The notes under the pieces are model-generated. The model saw only the letters and a program-made list of their open reading frames with translations. It made no database searches and had not been told where the DNA came from. From contig NC_065918.1 of assembly GCF_905147045.1 (NCBI RefSeq), positions 15,438,001 through 15,502,000 on the forward strand: DNA of 64,000 bases, in the 5' to 3' direction. Shown in pieces: positions 63,150-64,000 of the stretch (position 1 is its first letter; each line of letters starts with the position of its first letter). Source of the stretch: Nymphalis io. Lineage: Eukaryota; Arthropoda; Insecta; Lepidoptera; Nymphalidae. Position numbers and translations under genes: made by a program.

Positions 63150-63368
63150 GCCCTCCTAACCGATTTCGATTCTCAAGGGTACGGGACTACACGCAACAAT
63201 TTGGGACGGCTAATCGGACACGACCGAAGAGTTAAGGTGTAACACCGGCTTCACGTGCTATCCAAGGCATGGGAGTGTAAGCAATGTCAACTTCTGGGCT
63301 TCTAGTGAGAATTTATAGACAGATAAACTAAATACCTTTTTTAGTAGCCCAACCCGGGGTTGGATAGG
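63150..63368 (-). repeat. SINE family 3, headless copy
   Basis: TAATCGGACACGACCGAAGA, CCAAGGCATGGGAGTGTAAG and GTAGCCCAACCCGGGGTTGG match family 3 in minus orientation. The tRNA-like head is lost after the B box. Confidence 0.7.
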
Positions 63369-63654
63369 AATAAGGATTTATTTGTGTATGTACTCAATAA
63401 ATTTAAGGTTATTCGCTTTGTTTTGTTAAAATTTGAAATTTTAATTAAAATACTTTAATAAAAATATTATCATATAATGATACATAATAAATAAAACAAT
63501 TACTTTACTGAAATAAAATTACACATTCAACATTTCTACATACTTCGAATATAATTCAGAGTTAAGGATTTCTTTATGTATTTAAATATAACTAAATGTA
63601 AAACGCGATGAGTGGTTTGATTACAGGTATATTAAGCAATTATTTCGATTTCCA
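63369..63654. other. AT-rich DNA
   Basis: No feature recognised. Confidence 0.4.
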
Positions 63655-63800
63655 GCCCGGACAGGTAACACTGTTGTTTTATGTGCCATTTGTTTTTATA
63701 ATTTATCTCGTACTTGGGGGTGAAGAAAAACATCGTAAGGAAACCTGTATGTGACAAATAAAAATCTGTCACGGTTCTACCAACCCGCATTGGAAAGTTC
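63655..63800 (+). repeat. SINE family 2 fragment
   Basis: AATTTATCTCGTACTTGGGG to TTCTACCAACCCGCATTGGA; both ends missing. Confidence 0.7.
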
Positions 63801-64000
63801 AAATTCCTTGTTGAAGTTTTTATGTCTAGTAATTCATAGTAATAGTCTGCAGTTATTATACCAATGTTACCCCGTTATACCCCGAATAGATTGACAAATT
63901 AATAAAAATATTGTGTGCCCGCAATATAACTAGTCTCCGTTCAGAACTGATCAGATGGGTATTGTCCAAAAACATATAGCTCTCGCATTCAAATGATGCA

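Noticed and set aside
1..64000. CRISPR arrays, operons, phage or bacterial defence systems
   Set aside because: No spaced direct repeats, no dense coding, and splice-bearing exons: this is eukaryotic intron-rich DNA.

Overview
The window looks like nuclear DNA of a moth or butterfly, probably a butterfly. It is strongly AT-rich. Recognisable protein signal is sparse and confined to short, GC-richer patches with GT/AG splice signals. The intervening sequence carries several recurring interspersed repeats that I recognise as lepidopteran in character: three tRNA-derived SINE families, a roughly 270-bp unclassified repeat, Helitron-like fragments, RTE-type and Jockey/CR1-type LINE remnants, and a short foldback element. 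I see no bacterial genes, rRNA, functional tRNA or CRISPR array. Species cannot be fixed from the sequence alone.

Layout. At the left edge (13-701, minus) is one clear exon of an UNC93-like membrane protein; the rest of that gene lies left of the window. Between 12.2 and 38.2 kb on the minus strand I can assemble a second gene that no long open reading frame reveals. It has a first coding exon at 38166-38208, a middle exon at 37065-37123, and a terminal exon at 12368-12547 followed by an AATAAA signal. All splice sites are canonical and the phases match (1 to 1, 0 to 0). A 35-nt micro-exon at 19119-19153 has the same phase signature as the middle exon and could be an alternative to it. I do not recognise the product. 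Its introns hold most of the repeats in the left half.

On the plus strand, 37274-37609 is a 111-codon coding-like stretch inside the first intron of that gene. The interval 49.9-51.6 kb holds three further short exon-like patches on both strands, including a good candidate first coding exon at 51522-51567. A TATAAAAG box precedes a small open frame at 52.07 kb. The only long protein remnant is a 5'-truncated LINE at 45.2-46.5 kb, which begins just upstream of its reverse-transcriptase FADD motif.

The right part (53-64 kb) is almost empty AT-rich DNA with repeat relics and one strong 22-bp hairpin (57.53 kb). The repeat record includes three insertions with intact target-site duplications, one of them nested (an RTE LINE tail inside a SINE). 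I did not find a convincing novel biological system. The points most worth following up are the hidden spliced gene, the exon cluster near 50 kb, the plus-strand coding patch at 37.3 kb, and the structured repeats.
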